Positions 53,326 through 62,416 of a DNA stretch of 64,000 nucleotides are shown in pieces. How positions within the stretch are numbered: position 1 is the first letter of the stretch; each line of letters starts with the position of its first letter. The notes below the pieces were generated by a model that made no database searches, was not told the DNA's origin, and saw only the letters and a list, made by a program, of their open reading frames with translations. A program made the translations under genes and the position numbers. The DNA lies in NCBI GenBank assembly GCA_030267965.1, contig BRYA01000026.1, positions 1 through 64,000 of the forward strand. The letters are read 5' to 3'. The stretch is from Triparma columacea. Lineage: Eukaryota > Sar > Bolidophyceae > Parmales > Triparmaceae.

Positions 53326-55317
53326 ATGTTCACCGTCTATCTTAGGTTAGAGGATATAAATCCCTCCTCCAACTCGCCTACCATTGACTCTCTCCTCTCT
53401 CGTTTAACAAACTCCGTCACAGATTCAGGTTTAAAGTGCACCATACGTAAAGTACCATTAAAGAAGGGCGATATTGAACAAGGTAGAAGCTACGGATGTC
53501 AATGGGAGAGTAGTACTGCATGGGCAGATGTGGAGGATGTTGGTGTTAGTAAAGAATCCAAAGATAACCTCATTACCGCAGAGAAGGACAGCAGTAAGAT
53601 AGGTAGATGGTGGTCTACGTTCAGGACTATGAACAACACGAAGTGGGGAGGGTGCAGGGTACGCGTTGAGGAGGCTCGTATGAAATGGTGTCCTGAACAC
53701 CTTCGAAATAAGGGGGGGGAGGTTAAGGAGGTTGGGGGGGGTGAGGATCCTGCGAACAAAAGACGTAGCACAACGGTGAAGCTTCGGAGTCCGATTTCGG
53801 GGGGTTTGTACGATTTGAAGGAAAGACTAAGAGCACCGAGGGAGTATAGGATCTGTAGACTTGACGGGGGAAGGGCTACGAAGATCAAGGTTGGGGAGGA
53901 GGTTAAAGGGAGGAAGAAAAGGAGGAGGGGTAGGTGCGTGTTTGTTTATGAGGAGGATGAAGAGGAGGGGGTAGGGGGGGAGGATAATGAGGAGGAGGAG
54001 GGAGAAGAGGTGGTGGGGGAGGAAGAGGAGGAGGAGTCAGAGGACGAGGAAGATGAGGACTCTGAGGACTCGGAGGACTCGGAGGACTCTGAGGACTCGG
54101 AGAAATCGGAGGAATCATCGGTTAAAGGAGGGTACCAATGGTCAGACAGTGAATCCGATTCCGATTCAGCTTCAGATGGTGGGTATGACGAGGCAAGTGG
54201 TGGCTTTGGTATTGTCGGTGTTGGTTCGGACGACGAGATTGATTTGGCAGCTGAGAACGACGTCGGTTTGGACGTATTGAGGGGAATGTTCGGAGGTAAA
54301 TTGGAGGGCGATGAAGTTGAGGAGGATGGGGAGGGGGGGAGGATGAAGAAGAAGACTAAGAAGGAGGAAGGGGGGGGAGGAGGACTTTGGGAGATGAAGA
54401 GATGGACACCGGGGATGGATAAGAAGGTGGAGGAGGTAGAGGAGGTGGAGGAGGTGGAGGAGGTGGCTGAGGGCAGTGATGATGTCGAGGGCAGTGATAG
54501 TGAGGATGGGAGTGACGATGATGTTGAGGGTAGCTCATCCTCTAAGCTCGGCAGGTCGTCGTCATCTGACAGCGGCGACTCGTCGGACGGAGACTCATCG
54601 TCGTCGGACGGAGACTCGAAGGAGGAGGACATTGGAGATGATGAGGGTAGCAAAAGTGAAGGAATGATGGAAGAACATCTATCGAATGAAGGCTTGGAAA
54701 TCAAACAAGTAGACGAGGATTATAAGGCAGACGACGAAACCAGGGGGCTAACCTCTGACAACACAGACCTAACCGGGGAAGCAACAACAAACACCACAAA
54801 CAACGAAGATGATATGAAACAAATATACGAGGAGGATAAACTCGCTTCGGTATTCTCGTCAGGTTCAAGAAACAATACCTCTCTTTTTGAAGGATTAGGA
54901 TCAACAGTAACAGAGGGCGCAGCTGGTGGGGGTTTTAGCTTCGGGTTCATTGCTAAAGACGAGGAGGAGGGGATTGGGGATTTTAAGGAGAAGAGTGAAG
55001 AACACGAAAAGGGGGGATTCACATTCGGGTTTCAAGGGGGAGAGGGAGGTGGAGGTGAGGGTGATGAGGGTGAAGGTAATTATAGGGGTACCAGGGAACA
55101 AGGAGGGATCGGGGCTGCGGGGGGAGGAGAGGGTGAGGAAGAGGTGGGGGGGGGAGGGAGGGAGGTTAGGAGGTGGGGGGTTATGCAGTGGATTACGGAA
55201 GGGGAACAAGAGAGTTTGGGGGGGGGGGGAATGAAGGAGGAGGATGGGAAGGAGATGGCTTTAGCGATGAGCGTTGAAGGGTNNNNNNNNNNNNNGGAGG
55301 AAACTCAAAAAGGCTAA
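53326..55317 (+). CDS. acidic protein with RRM-like N-terminus (NOL8/Nop8-like?), interrupted by assembly gap
   Basis: An open frame of about 663 codons that crosses a 13-base run of N near its end, so the last residues and stop are unreliable. The first 130 residues may form an RRM-like fold (FTVYLRLEDI at the start and a closing TKWGGCRVRVEEARMKW), recalling the RRM of NOL8/Nop8 nucleolar proteins in which that last strand is followed by a long acidic region. The rest is dominated by Glu, Asp, Ser and Gly (EDEEDEDSEDSED-type tracts, SDSDSASDGG). Two short FSFGF and FTFGF repeats occur near the end (about 540-570). The assignment is tentative. Confidence 0.55.
   Translation: MFTVYLRLEDINPSSNSPTIDSLLSRLTNSVTDSGLKCTIRKVPLKKGDIEQGRSYGCQWESSTAWADVEDVGVSKESKDNLITAEKDSSKIGRWWSTFRTMNNTKWGGCRVRVEEARMKWCPEHLRNKGGEVKEVGGGEDPANKRRSTTVKLRSPISGGLYDLKERLRAPREYRICRLDGGRATKIKVGEEVKGRKKRRRGRCVFVYEEDEEEGVGGEDNEEEEGEEVVGEEEEEESEDEEDEDSEDSEDSEDSEDSEKSEESSVKGGYQWSDSESDSDSASDGGYDEASGGFGIVGVGSDDEIDLAAENDVGLDVLRGMFGGKLEGDEVEEDGEGGRMKKKTKKEEGGGGGLWEMKRWTPGMDKKVEEVEEVEEVEEVAEGSDDVEGSDSEDGSDDDVEGSSSSKLGRSSSSDSGDSSDGDSSSSDGDSKEEDIGDDEGSKSEGMMEEHLSNEGLEIKQVDEDYKADDETRGLTSDNTDLTGEATTNTTNNEDDMKQIYEEDKLASVFSSGSRNNTSLFEGLGSTVTEGAAGGGFSFGFIAKDEEEGIGDFKEKSEEHEKGGFTFGFQGGEGGGGEGDEGEGNYRGTREQGGIGAAGGGEGEEEVGGGGREVRRWGVMQWITEGEQESLGGGGMKEEDGKEMALAMSVEGXXXXXEETQKG
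55283..55295. other. assembly gap (13 N)
   Basis: Thirteen undetermined bases lie inside a coding region in a G-rich, low-complexity neighbourhood. The true length and reading frame across it are unknown. Confidence 1.
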
Positions 55318-55430
55318 CAACGCAGGAAGTCAGGGGGGCTAAGAAGAGCACGGTGTATTTTTATGAATGAAAACAGTTTTTGGTTACCCCCCCCTCCCCC
55401 CCACCCCCCCCACCGGTCGAGGTCCTCTTT

Positions 55431-55811
55431 TTACGTGAGGCTCAAATTGTCAAGTTCGATCTTAAAGTTTTTCTCAAAGTCCTCCTTCCCCACCCTCCCC
55501 TCCCCCACTTCCACCGTAGGTTCATCAACCCCCATGCTTTTAAGTGCCTCCCCGTACTGCTCTCTGCTGACGCTACCACGGCCGGTCGGGTCGAACATTT
55601 TGTACATGGTAAGTACGTCCTTTTCCGTGAAGAAGGATGATTTAACACCGCGGTTTTTACTCTCTTGGATTTCCTCGAGGGTGGACTTTAGGAAAGCGTT
55701 GGGGTCGGAGGGCTTGGAGTATAAGAGCTTGGTACCGAGATCGTGGAAGAGAGGAATTACCTTGTTGGAGGCGAGGTAGGCGTCGGCATCGGAACGTGGG
55801 TCAAAGGACAT
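55431..55811 (-). CDS. EF-hand protein with RIIa/DPY30-like N-terminus (EFCAB10-like)
   Basis: Single exon, 126 residues. The N-terminal helix pair ADAYLASNKVIPLFHDLGTKLLY followed by KPSDPNAFLKSTLEEIQ resembles the RIIa/DPY30 docking fold, in which PxDP and FL..LEEI are typical. One EF-hand-like segment follows: MYKMFDPTGRGSVSREQYGEAL gives a D-x-T-x-R-x-S loop, imperfect for calcium because the third and fifth ligands are Thr and Arg. This order matches EFCAB10-type ciliary proteins. RIIa-fold proteins dock on AKAP-like helices in the axonemal radial spoke and related complexes. A flagellar role is inferred. Confidence 0.72.
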   Translation of the reverse strand: MSFDPRSDADAYLASNKVIPLFHDLGTKLLYSKPSDPNAFLKSTLEEIQESKNRGVKSSFFTEKDVLTMYKMFDPTGRGSVSREQYGEALKSMGVDEPTVEVGEGRVGKEDFEKNFKIELDNLSLT

Positions 55812-56374
55812 TTTGGCGTGTTTGGGGGAGGGGGAGAAAGGAGATAGGGGGGTGAACTTGTTATAGGACTGGAGGGGTGAGAGGGGGGAAAAGGGGAGGG
55901 GTTAGGGAGGGGTAAAATTAGACGATGTTGGGAGCTGAAGAGAGGAATATTTTTGACATGGACATGAGGCGGTTGGGTCAAGGGGGGGGCTAAAAATGGC
56001 ATGGGGAAGTAGGGGGGAAGAGAAGTGGGGGATCCAGACGAAGTGGGAGACACGTTGAAGGGTGTGTGTGTGGGTTGGAGGCGAATAGTGATACTTACAG
56101 GTGGATTGATAAAAAGGGCAGTGGGAGGGGTGGGGAAGAAAGTGGAGAGAGGAGAGGGGAGGAATTCTGGCAATCATCTTTTGGAGTCCTGGAGTCCATT
56201 CTCTACCTCCATATCTCCTTTTGTAAGTACTTTACGTGGATTATTTTGGCCTGTGCAATCATCTCTAACCTTTTAAATCATTCCTAGGTATATTTTACCC
56301 GTGTTTGACGTAAATAGCTTGAAATAAGGAGTGTATAAAGCCAGCCGTCTCGAAAACAGTTCTATTGTCAAATA
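55812..56374. other. intergenic, purine-rich
   Basis: 563 bases upstream of the EFCAB10-like gene and of the next plus-strand start. G-rich on the plus strand until about 56160, then T-rich. I see no supported gene. Confidence 0.5.
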
Positions 56375-56764
56375 ATGGCTACTAAAGAAGACATTCTAAA
56401 GGTAAGAATGGAATGGAGCTACACCCCCTACACAAGGCAAAGGGTGAGGGGGGGGGGAGAGGGAGGAGGGGAAGAGAACGAGGGGGGAGAGAGGGTAGAG
56501 ACAGGGGAGGGAAGGGGAAGGGGGGGGGGAGGGGACAAAAAGAGAGACAAGAAAGAGGGGAAGAAGGAGAAGGGGGGGGGAGAGGGAAGGGGCAAAGAGA
56601 AAGAGGGGGGAGAGGGGAGGGAGACGGGGAAGGGAGGGGGGAGAGGGGGGGGGGACACCGAGAGAACTGAGTATGAGGAGCAGTTCCTGAGAAGCGGAAA
56701 GTTTACGGGGGGAGCCACACTCAATGTAACGTTCTTTCAATCGCATCGTTTATTGCACCTCTAA
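56375..56764 (+). other. possible small spliced gene or upstream exon of PI31
   Basis: A well-placed ATG begins MATKEDILK, immediately followed by a consensus donor (GTAAGA at 56402). The same frame stays open through a GA-rich tract and ends in TEYEEQFLRSGKF..FFQSHRLLHL. It may be a tiny two-exon gene, or a first exon spliced further downstream. A junction to the CTCAG acceptor near 56785 would keep frame with PI31, but that could be chance. Low support. Confidence 0.25.
56440..56670 (+). repeat. G-rich purine tract
   Basis: About 230 bases made almost only of G and A on the plus strand, with many runs of four or more G. Such sequence can form G-quadruplex or triplex DNA and is slippage-prone. 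Within it, apparent coding is low-complexity Gly/Glu/Lys/Arg and is not trusted. Confidence 0.85.
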
Positions 56765-56831
56765 CACTCACCTCACCTCCAAAACTCAGCTTCTCTCCTC
56801 TCTTCCTTCCTCCTCAATCCTTCTTCAAACT

Positions 56832-58052
56832 ATGAAATATGTACACGAGTTAGATGTACAATCAACACAAACAGCTACACAGACAGCTACAGCTACACCC
56901 CCACCTCCACCCACCCCCACACCGCCACCCACAACCCTATCCCCAAACTCCTACAACAAACCCCTCCTGCCACTATACAATCTCCTATCACAATACCCTC
57001 AACCCTTCCCCACCGGTTCCCTCTGCTCGTCACCCGTCCAATGTCTGACGGTCCTCCTCCACGCATCCCTCCTCCTTGAGAGTGGTTTCACACCACATGT
57101 AGAATACGGTCCTGATATCAAGGGTTTTTCCAGGAGTGTTAAGGAGGTTAAAAAGTGGAGTGAGGGTGGTGGTCTCGGTTTGGAGGGTCTTGTTAAAATG
57201 GGACTCGCAGACGGTAGGGTCCTCGACTTCAAGTACGTCTTGGATGGGGATAAAGGGAAGGTTGGAAATGAGATGGTTAACGTAAGCGTTGATGGGGTGG
57301 TTATCTACACAGCAAGAGCGTTGGAATACGTCAATGAAGAGGCTATGGGGAAGGCACTTGTTAGGGAACCGCAAGGTGTACCTATAGGGCTTTATATGGT
57401 GGAACCAGCAAAGGCTGTTATGGGATTAAGGGAGGCAGTAAGAGGGATGGGGTACTACAAAGGGGGGGAGGAGGGGGGAGGGAGGATGGAAATGGTGGGA
57501 GGAGGAGAGAGGAGGAGAGACGACATGGACATGGAACTCAGAAGAAGCCCAGACGAGGATTGGGAGGATGTACAAGAGGAGGGACCAAGGGAAGGGGTTG
57601 GGACCAACACCTCCTCCTCCTCCTCGGGATTACTCGTGGGGCAGGTAAGGAGGGAGGTTAAGGGGAGGAGAGAGGTAAGGGAGGAGGAGGGGTATGATAA
57701 CCTGCAAGCTCAAAGGGAATACTTTGACAGAGACCTACTACCTGCATTCACGGGACCAACAGGGGTTAGGGGAGGACTTGGGGGGGTAGGTGGTGGACTC
57801 GTTGGACCTGACGCACCCATCTTTCAAGGGAACAGAGGAGGAGGAGGAAGGGGGCCTTTTGGGGGGGGAGGAGGGTTCGGGTATAATGGGGATGATTTGA
57901 TGACACCAAGATACGAACAGGTTTACCCGGATGGGATTCATGAGGGGGGAAGAGGAAGGGGAAGAGGAAGGGGAAGAGGAAGGGGGAGACCTAATAATGA
58001 CGTGTTGAAACCACCGGGATGGGGGGATATGGGAGACGATATGTTCATGTAA
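56832..58052 (+). CDS. PSMF1: PI31 proteasome regulator (PSMF1)
   Basis: Single exon, 406 residues. After a Thr/Pro-rich N-terminus the FP-like domain (about 35-210) contains PVQCLTVLLHASLLLESGF and YMVEPAKAVMGLREAV. The C-terminal half is the Gly/Arg/Pro-rich tail diagnostic of PI31: DRDLLPAFTG, GGGLVGPDAPIF, a (GRGR)n stretch and the extreme end PPGWGDMGDDMFM, close to the conserved terminus that enters the 20S chamber. PI31 binds FBXO7-type adaptors and modulates or transports proteasomes. The acidic middle (DEDWEDVQEEGPREG) is longer than in animals. USP14, another proteasome factor, lies 32 kb away. Confidence 0.85.
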   Translation: MKYVHELDVQSTQTATQTATATPPPPPTPTPPPTTLSPNSYNKPLLPLYNLLSQYPQPFPTGSLCSSPVQCLTVLLHASLLLESGFTPHVEYGPDIKGFSRSVKEVKKWSEGGGLGLEGLVKMGLADGRVLDFKYVLDGDKGKVGNEMVNVSVDGVVIYTARALEYVNEEAMGKALVREPQGVPIGLYMVEPAKAVMGLREAVRGMGYYKGGEEGGGRMEMVGGGERRRDDMDMELRRSPDEDWEDVQEEGPREGVGTNTSSSSSGLLVGQVRREVKGRREVREEEGYDNLQAQREYFDRDLLPAFTGPTGVRGGLGGVGGGLVGPDAPIFQGNRGGGGRGPFGGGGGFGYNGDDLMTPRYEQVYPDGIHEGGRGRGRGRGRGRGRPNNDVLKPPGWGDMGDDMFM

Positions 58053-58249
58053 CGGAATTTAGGGAGAGGGAAACCGCACCACAAAAACGAAGAAAGTGAG
58101 GGGGTGGAGTTGGGGGAAGAAGAAGTGGGATGGGGAAGAATCAGGCGACAAAGTGTGTGTGGGGGGGAAAATCAAATAAGTGAACGCCTTGCATGTTCTA
58201 ACATCACCACCTCTAAAAATAACTTTTCTCTATCAAAAATCGCTCCTCG

Positions 58250-59815
58250 CTACTTCCTTCTATCGTAAACAAGACTGCCCCCTCCGCTGCTCCCGCTCTT
58301 CCTACTCCCCATACTAAGGGCGCTGTTAGGTCCATCCCCCTCATAATTCCTACTACCCCTACTACCCATGCTGCTGGGACCGTCCGCCTCGTACGCGACA
58401 TCCCTCCTCGCGCCCTTCGGGCTCCCCCTGCTTCCCCAGCTCTTCCTGCTCCCCATGCTGAGGGCGCTGTTCGGGCCGTCGCCCTCGTAGTTCCTGCTAC
58501 CCCTACTACCCATGCTGCTGGGACCGTCACCCTCGTATGCGTAGTCCTTGGGAACACTCCTGCTACCACCCTTGGGACTCAACGGGTCGATCCGTCTAGC
58601 ACCACCGATCTGGGGTAACCGGAGGTGGCCCTCCTCCCCCCCCGGGCCCCCGCTTTCCTGAGGTGTGCTTGGGGGGGTGCCCTGCCCAGACCTCTCCTTC
58701 TCGTTCTCCTCCCCCCCCCCCCCCCCACCCAGCAGCTCCTTGAAGTACTCCCTGCTGTTCTTCCTAAGGTTCTTCCAAGCCTTTCCCCTCTCGGAGTAGC
58801 TCCCGAAGCTGCCCCCCCCTTCTCCCCCTCCCCCTCCCGATCCACCCCACTCCCTGCTCCCCCCAATGCTCCCCCCGATAATCTCCTTCATGTACTCCCT
58901 GCTCCCCTTGCTCAACGGCCTGGGCTCGAACTCCGTTGAGCCCCCCCTCTGTGGCTGCTGCGGTTTCTTCTCCTTCTTCTTCTTGCGTCCCTTGAACCCT
59001 CTCCAAAGTCCGAACATCTCCGAGCTTCCCCCCCCTGATATAATGCTCCCCTGCTGGCCTCCTCCGCCTTGAACCTGACCCTCCTCATCCTCTGCCCCCT
59101 GCTGCCCGGGCCCCCTCGACTCCTTTTGAAGCTTCTTATCCTCCCTTTGCAGGACCCTCTGGAAGTATCTGCTAACGTCGGCGACCCACATGGCCTCTTG
59201 AGTCATGAACTTGTTCTTGATCTTCGTAGGTATGCTCCCCTTCAGGTCAACAGACGCAACGTACGTTACGTTTGACCTGAACTTCGTTACCGGCTCCAGC
59301 ACCCAAGCCGATAGTCTGCTGGTCGCCCTTACCCTCCCTGATACGGGGGGGTGTGAGGGTAGGTCCACGGACCAGACTGCCCAGACGCTACCGCCAGGGG
59401 TGGAACGGAGGGGGAACACGCGGCTGCAGAGGACGAAGTCGCGGACGAGGAGGGGCCAGGGCATCCTCTGTGCTCGGTAGAGGAAGCATGTATTAGGGTC
59501 CTCAGGGTGCTTGGATATTAACTTAGACTCAAAGACTGCGTCCTTCTTACTGCGGCGCCTGTTGGGGTTCGTGAGGTGCGCAAGGATGTCGGGGACGCTA
59601 CCGTTCACAACGGTTACGGCCTTTACCATTTGAACCTTGCTACCCCCACCCCCCCCACCCCCCTCCCCTGGCACACTCCCAGCAGGACCCTCCTCCAAGG
59701 AGGCCTTGGAAAATATAGAGACGTCCCGCTTCGTTGCAACGAAGGACCAGCTGGGGTCGGATATGGACTCGAAAATTGCACGGCTTAACGACTCTTGAGA
59801 CGGAACTGCCGCCAT
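58250..59815 (-). CDS. START-domain lipid-transfer protein with repeated Ser/Gly tail
   Basis: Single exon, 521 residues. The START domain is at about 16-215: WSFVATKRDVSIFSKAS, VNGSVPDILAHLTNPNRR, FLYRAQRMPWPLLVRDFVL, SRVFPLRSTPGGSVWAVWS and TYVASVDLKGSIPTKIKN, ending in a helix. It binds a lipid or sterol. The remaining 300 residues are disordered, with SRGS, KKKEKKPQQ and LRKNSREYFKELLGG motifs and two tandem copies of a segment containing NYEGDGPNSALSMGSRKS. No membrane segment. Stramenopile START proteins of this layout are common but uncharacterised. Confidence 0.85.
   Translation of the reverse strand: MAAVPSQESLSRAIFESISDPSWSFVATKRDVSIFSKASLEEGPAGSVPGEGGGGGGGSKVQMVKAVTVVNGSVPDILAHLTNPNRRRSKKDAVFESKLISKHPEDPNTCFLYRAQRMPWPLLVRDFVLCSRVFPLRSTPGGSVWAVWSVDLPSHPPVSGRVRATSRLSAWVLEPVTKFRSNVTYVASVDLKGSIPTKIKNKFMTQEAMWVADVSRYFQRVLQREDKKLQKESRGPGQQGAEDEEGQVQGGGGQQGSIISGGGSSEMFGLWRGFKGRKKKKEKKPQQPQRGGSTEFEPRPLSKGSREYMKEIIGGSIGGSREWGGSGGGGGEGGGSFGSYSERGKAWKNLRKNSREYFKELLGGGGGGEENEKERSGQGTPPSTPQESGGPGGEEGHLRLPQIGGARRIDPLSPKGGSRSVPKDYAYEGDGPSSMGSRGSRNYEGDGPNSALSMGSRKSWGSRGSPKGARRDVAYEADGPSSMGSRGSRNYEGDGPNSALSMGSRKSGSSGGGSLVYDRRK
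58290..58545 (-). repeat. two-copy tandem repeat in START protein tail
   Basis: A segment of about 100 bases encoding YEGDGPNSALSMGSRKS and the preceding SSMGSRGSRN is present twice, about 150 bases apart, nearly unchanged. It duplicates SxxSMGSRxS sites that could be phosphorylated. Confidence 0.8.
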
Positions 59816-60355
59816 TTATGCCTGTTTTTCAAGCCAGAACTGAAACCAGCCCGAATACACCAACACCTACTTAACCTGGGGAAGTCAACCACAGGTCAAC
59901 CACTACCAGGGGACACAACAAGACAACGACTATCAAGATTCAGAAGATAAACCGCCCCTTACGTTCGACACGCAGCCAGTTGTTGTTCTCAACCAGGTCC
60001 TCTCGAGTTGTTGTTCTGTTTCCAAGCTCAGCTCTCGGATTTTTGCCAAGAACTTGAGGGAGCGACACACGCAGAGGAACCAGTTAGTTATTAGTTTGCC
60101 AAGTTTGGTCTACGCTTCCCGCACTTTTGCCCCTCCACCGCAATTTACACACCATACCGCCCTAGAATTGGCCGTCAAAGCCCTTGATCCTTCAAGCAAC
60201 CAAAACACCCTCTGGGCCCCTCTGTCGTTCCGCAAAGGACTTTTTACCCTTTCCACTCCACCTTCCTCACATTTACACTTCCAGTCTCCCCCCCCTCTCT
60301 CTCTTCTTCCATTGCCTTCCTCCTGCTCCCGTCCCTCCCTCCTCCTCCCTCAAAA
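59816..60355. other. divergent intergenic region START / seven-helix gene
   Basis: 540 bases holding promoters and leaders of two divergent genes. The right half is strongly pyrimidine-rich. Open frames here are low-complexity Pro/Ser/Leu and not supported. Confidence 0.5.
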
Positions 60356-62192
60356 ATGCCCCCCCTGTCCCCCCCGCCTTCTGATCCCCTCAATTATGGC
60401 ATAGGTAACGAGACCGACGACTCAACCGACGACTTCACATGCGACTCCCCAGGCCACCTGATGTGGGACCCCTTCTGCACCGTCCTAACTGTGACGTACG
60501 CCCTCACGATCGTCCTGTCAGGGTCACAACTCAGGGAGATCTTCCTTGCTCAGCACAGGATCAAGACGTTCCAGGTAAGGACGAGAAGGCGAAGGGCGTG
60601 AAACCGAACGTAACAGGGCTAATGCTAACCCCTCCACCCCCACCACCCCCACCCCACAGACTGGCCTGCTCACCCTCATCTGCAGCTTCTCCACCTTTAG
60701 AGTTATCTTCTGGGTTAAGACGATGTTCTCGAATTGCTGGTCCTTCTCATTCACCCTCTTTCTCTTCCTCTTCCCCAACGTCCTCCAATTCTCCATCTTT
60801 TCCCTCCTAGTCGTCTACTACGTCCAGGTCGTCCACAAGCAGAAGTGGAAGCGCTCCTACCGCCAGAGGTACAGCATCCTCTACGGCACCTTCAACTGCC
60901 TCTTCGTCATCATCGTCATCGCCCTCTGCCTCGCGTACACCATGGACTTTGGGGACGCTGAGCCGAGCGGAGCGGAGCCGAAGTGCGGGGTCGTCAAAGG
61001 AAAAAGGTAAGAGAGGAGTTTAATGGATTGGATACAAAGGCAGGTAACGTGCAGCCTTTACACCGATGCAGCCACTAACGTACCCCCCCCCCCTCCCCCC
61101 CCCTCCCCTTCCCCCCCCCCTTCTACCTACAGCGCATCCCAGGTCCTCGACATTATGTACCTGGCGTACTTGGGACTCCTCGACGTCCTCCTCTCTACGA
61201 TGCTCGTAATCTACGGGACGAAGTTCGACAGGTGCCTCACATACCAGAAGCAGCTCCTCCCCAGGAGCAGGAACACCTTCAAGTTGATGAACCTCCTCTT
61301 TGTGTTTGTCTTCATTTCGAGGGCCGTCTACGCCTTCCTCAACATTATCAACTGCCTCCCTGACAGGCAGTCAATCCTAGACTCCAACGCTCAGCACGAG
61401 CCCCTATTCATTGGCGTCTTTTCGTTCTACTTCATCACCGAAGCGATGCCGGTGCTGGTGTTGGTCGCTCTCATTTGGAGGGTCCCCAAGAAGCAGGCCA
61501 GGAGCTTCTCGGGGAACAACCAGTCAGCCACTTCCTTCCACCGCCACCTGAACCGGGAGTCTACGGGCCAAGTGTTCACGTTGCCGAGCGAGGAGATGTA
61601 TATCGCCGGTGAGTCAGACACGTCCGGATCCCCCGGCCGAAACCTCCCTCGCAACATAGACAAGGCAAGACTAGGCGGGATCGAGGAGCCTCTCCTCTCA
61701 GACTCTGTGGGCAGGGAGGGCATCATGGGGGGGACCCCGGGAAGCGGCGACGGCCTCACGAACATATTCCAGAATGCCAATAGATACGACTCCCCCCCGA
61801 CGGGCGGGGGCGGGAGCAGTTTGTTAGGGAACAGCGAGAGCGAAAGGGAGAACAAGTTCTTGGTCGGCAGCAACACAAGCTCGAGCGACGCCAACAACAA
61901 CTTCTCAACCATCCAGGCCTCCTTCGGCTCCGACACCATAAGCCCCTACGACATCCTCACCAACTACACCAACAGGAGGCAGAGCAGCACCCGTAGGCAG
62001 TCCTCCACCGGGGTCGGGGTAGATGCCCGCCCCGGGAGCATAGGGAGGACGGGAACAGGGGGAAGCATCAGGTCGTCAGGGAACCACAACCTATCGACGA
62101 GCGCCCCGAGGGAGCTGGGATCAAACGGGGGGAACCTGAGGCCAAGCTCGTTCACTGTGAATAGGTCGGCCATTCCACCCCTCCCCGAATAA
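60356..62192 (+). CDS. seven-transmembrane protein, GPR137 / THH1-TOM1-TOM3 like
   Basis: Exons 60356-60574, 60660-61006 and 61133-62192 join in frame for 541 residues. Seven hydrophobic segments are visible, including TVLTVTYALTIVL, LTLICSFSTFRVIFW, NVLQFSIFSLLVVYYVQVV, LFVIIVIALCLAY, YLGLLDVLLSTMLVIYG, LLFVFVFISRAVYAFLNI and VFSFYFITEAMPVLVLVALI. The FR.IFW block in the second, YYVQVV after the third and EAMPV in the last match the GPR137/TOM1-like superfamily rather than rhodopsin-type receptors. Human GPR137 proteins sit on lysosomes and influence Rag/mTORC1. The 200-residue tail is disordered, Ser/Gly/Asn-rich, with SSTRRQSSTG-type phosphosites. Confidence 0.78.
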
Positions 62193-62416
62193 TTAGACAA
62201 AAAGCCCTTGATTACTGTACAAAGCTACATTTTTGTTTACGCGTAATAGAGGAACGAGACGCTTTTGCATTTTGTTCTCGCCCTCTCCCTCTTTTCACCC
62301 CATTTCGTTAATCTCTCCCTGGTCCTTTCTTTCTCCCTATTTCGTTTCATTGCTCTCTCCCTATTTCGTTAAATCTCTCCCTTTCTCCCATCACTATTCA
62401 AGCGCCTAAACCCGAG

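Noticed and set aside
55757..56173. Pro/Ser-rich minus-strand frame between EFCAB10-like gene and PI31
   Set aside because: Low-complexity complement of G-rich DNA with no start context or domain.
60054..60404. Small plus-strand gene upstream of the seven-helix protein
   Set aside because: Pro/Ser/Leu low complexity in a pyrimidine-rich leader, overlapping the downstream start in another frame.
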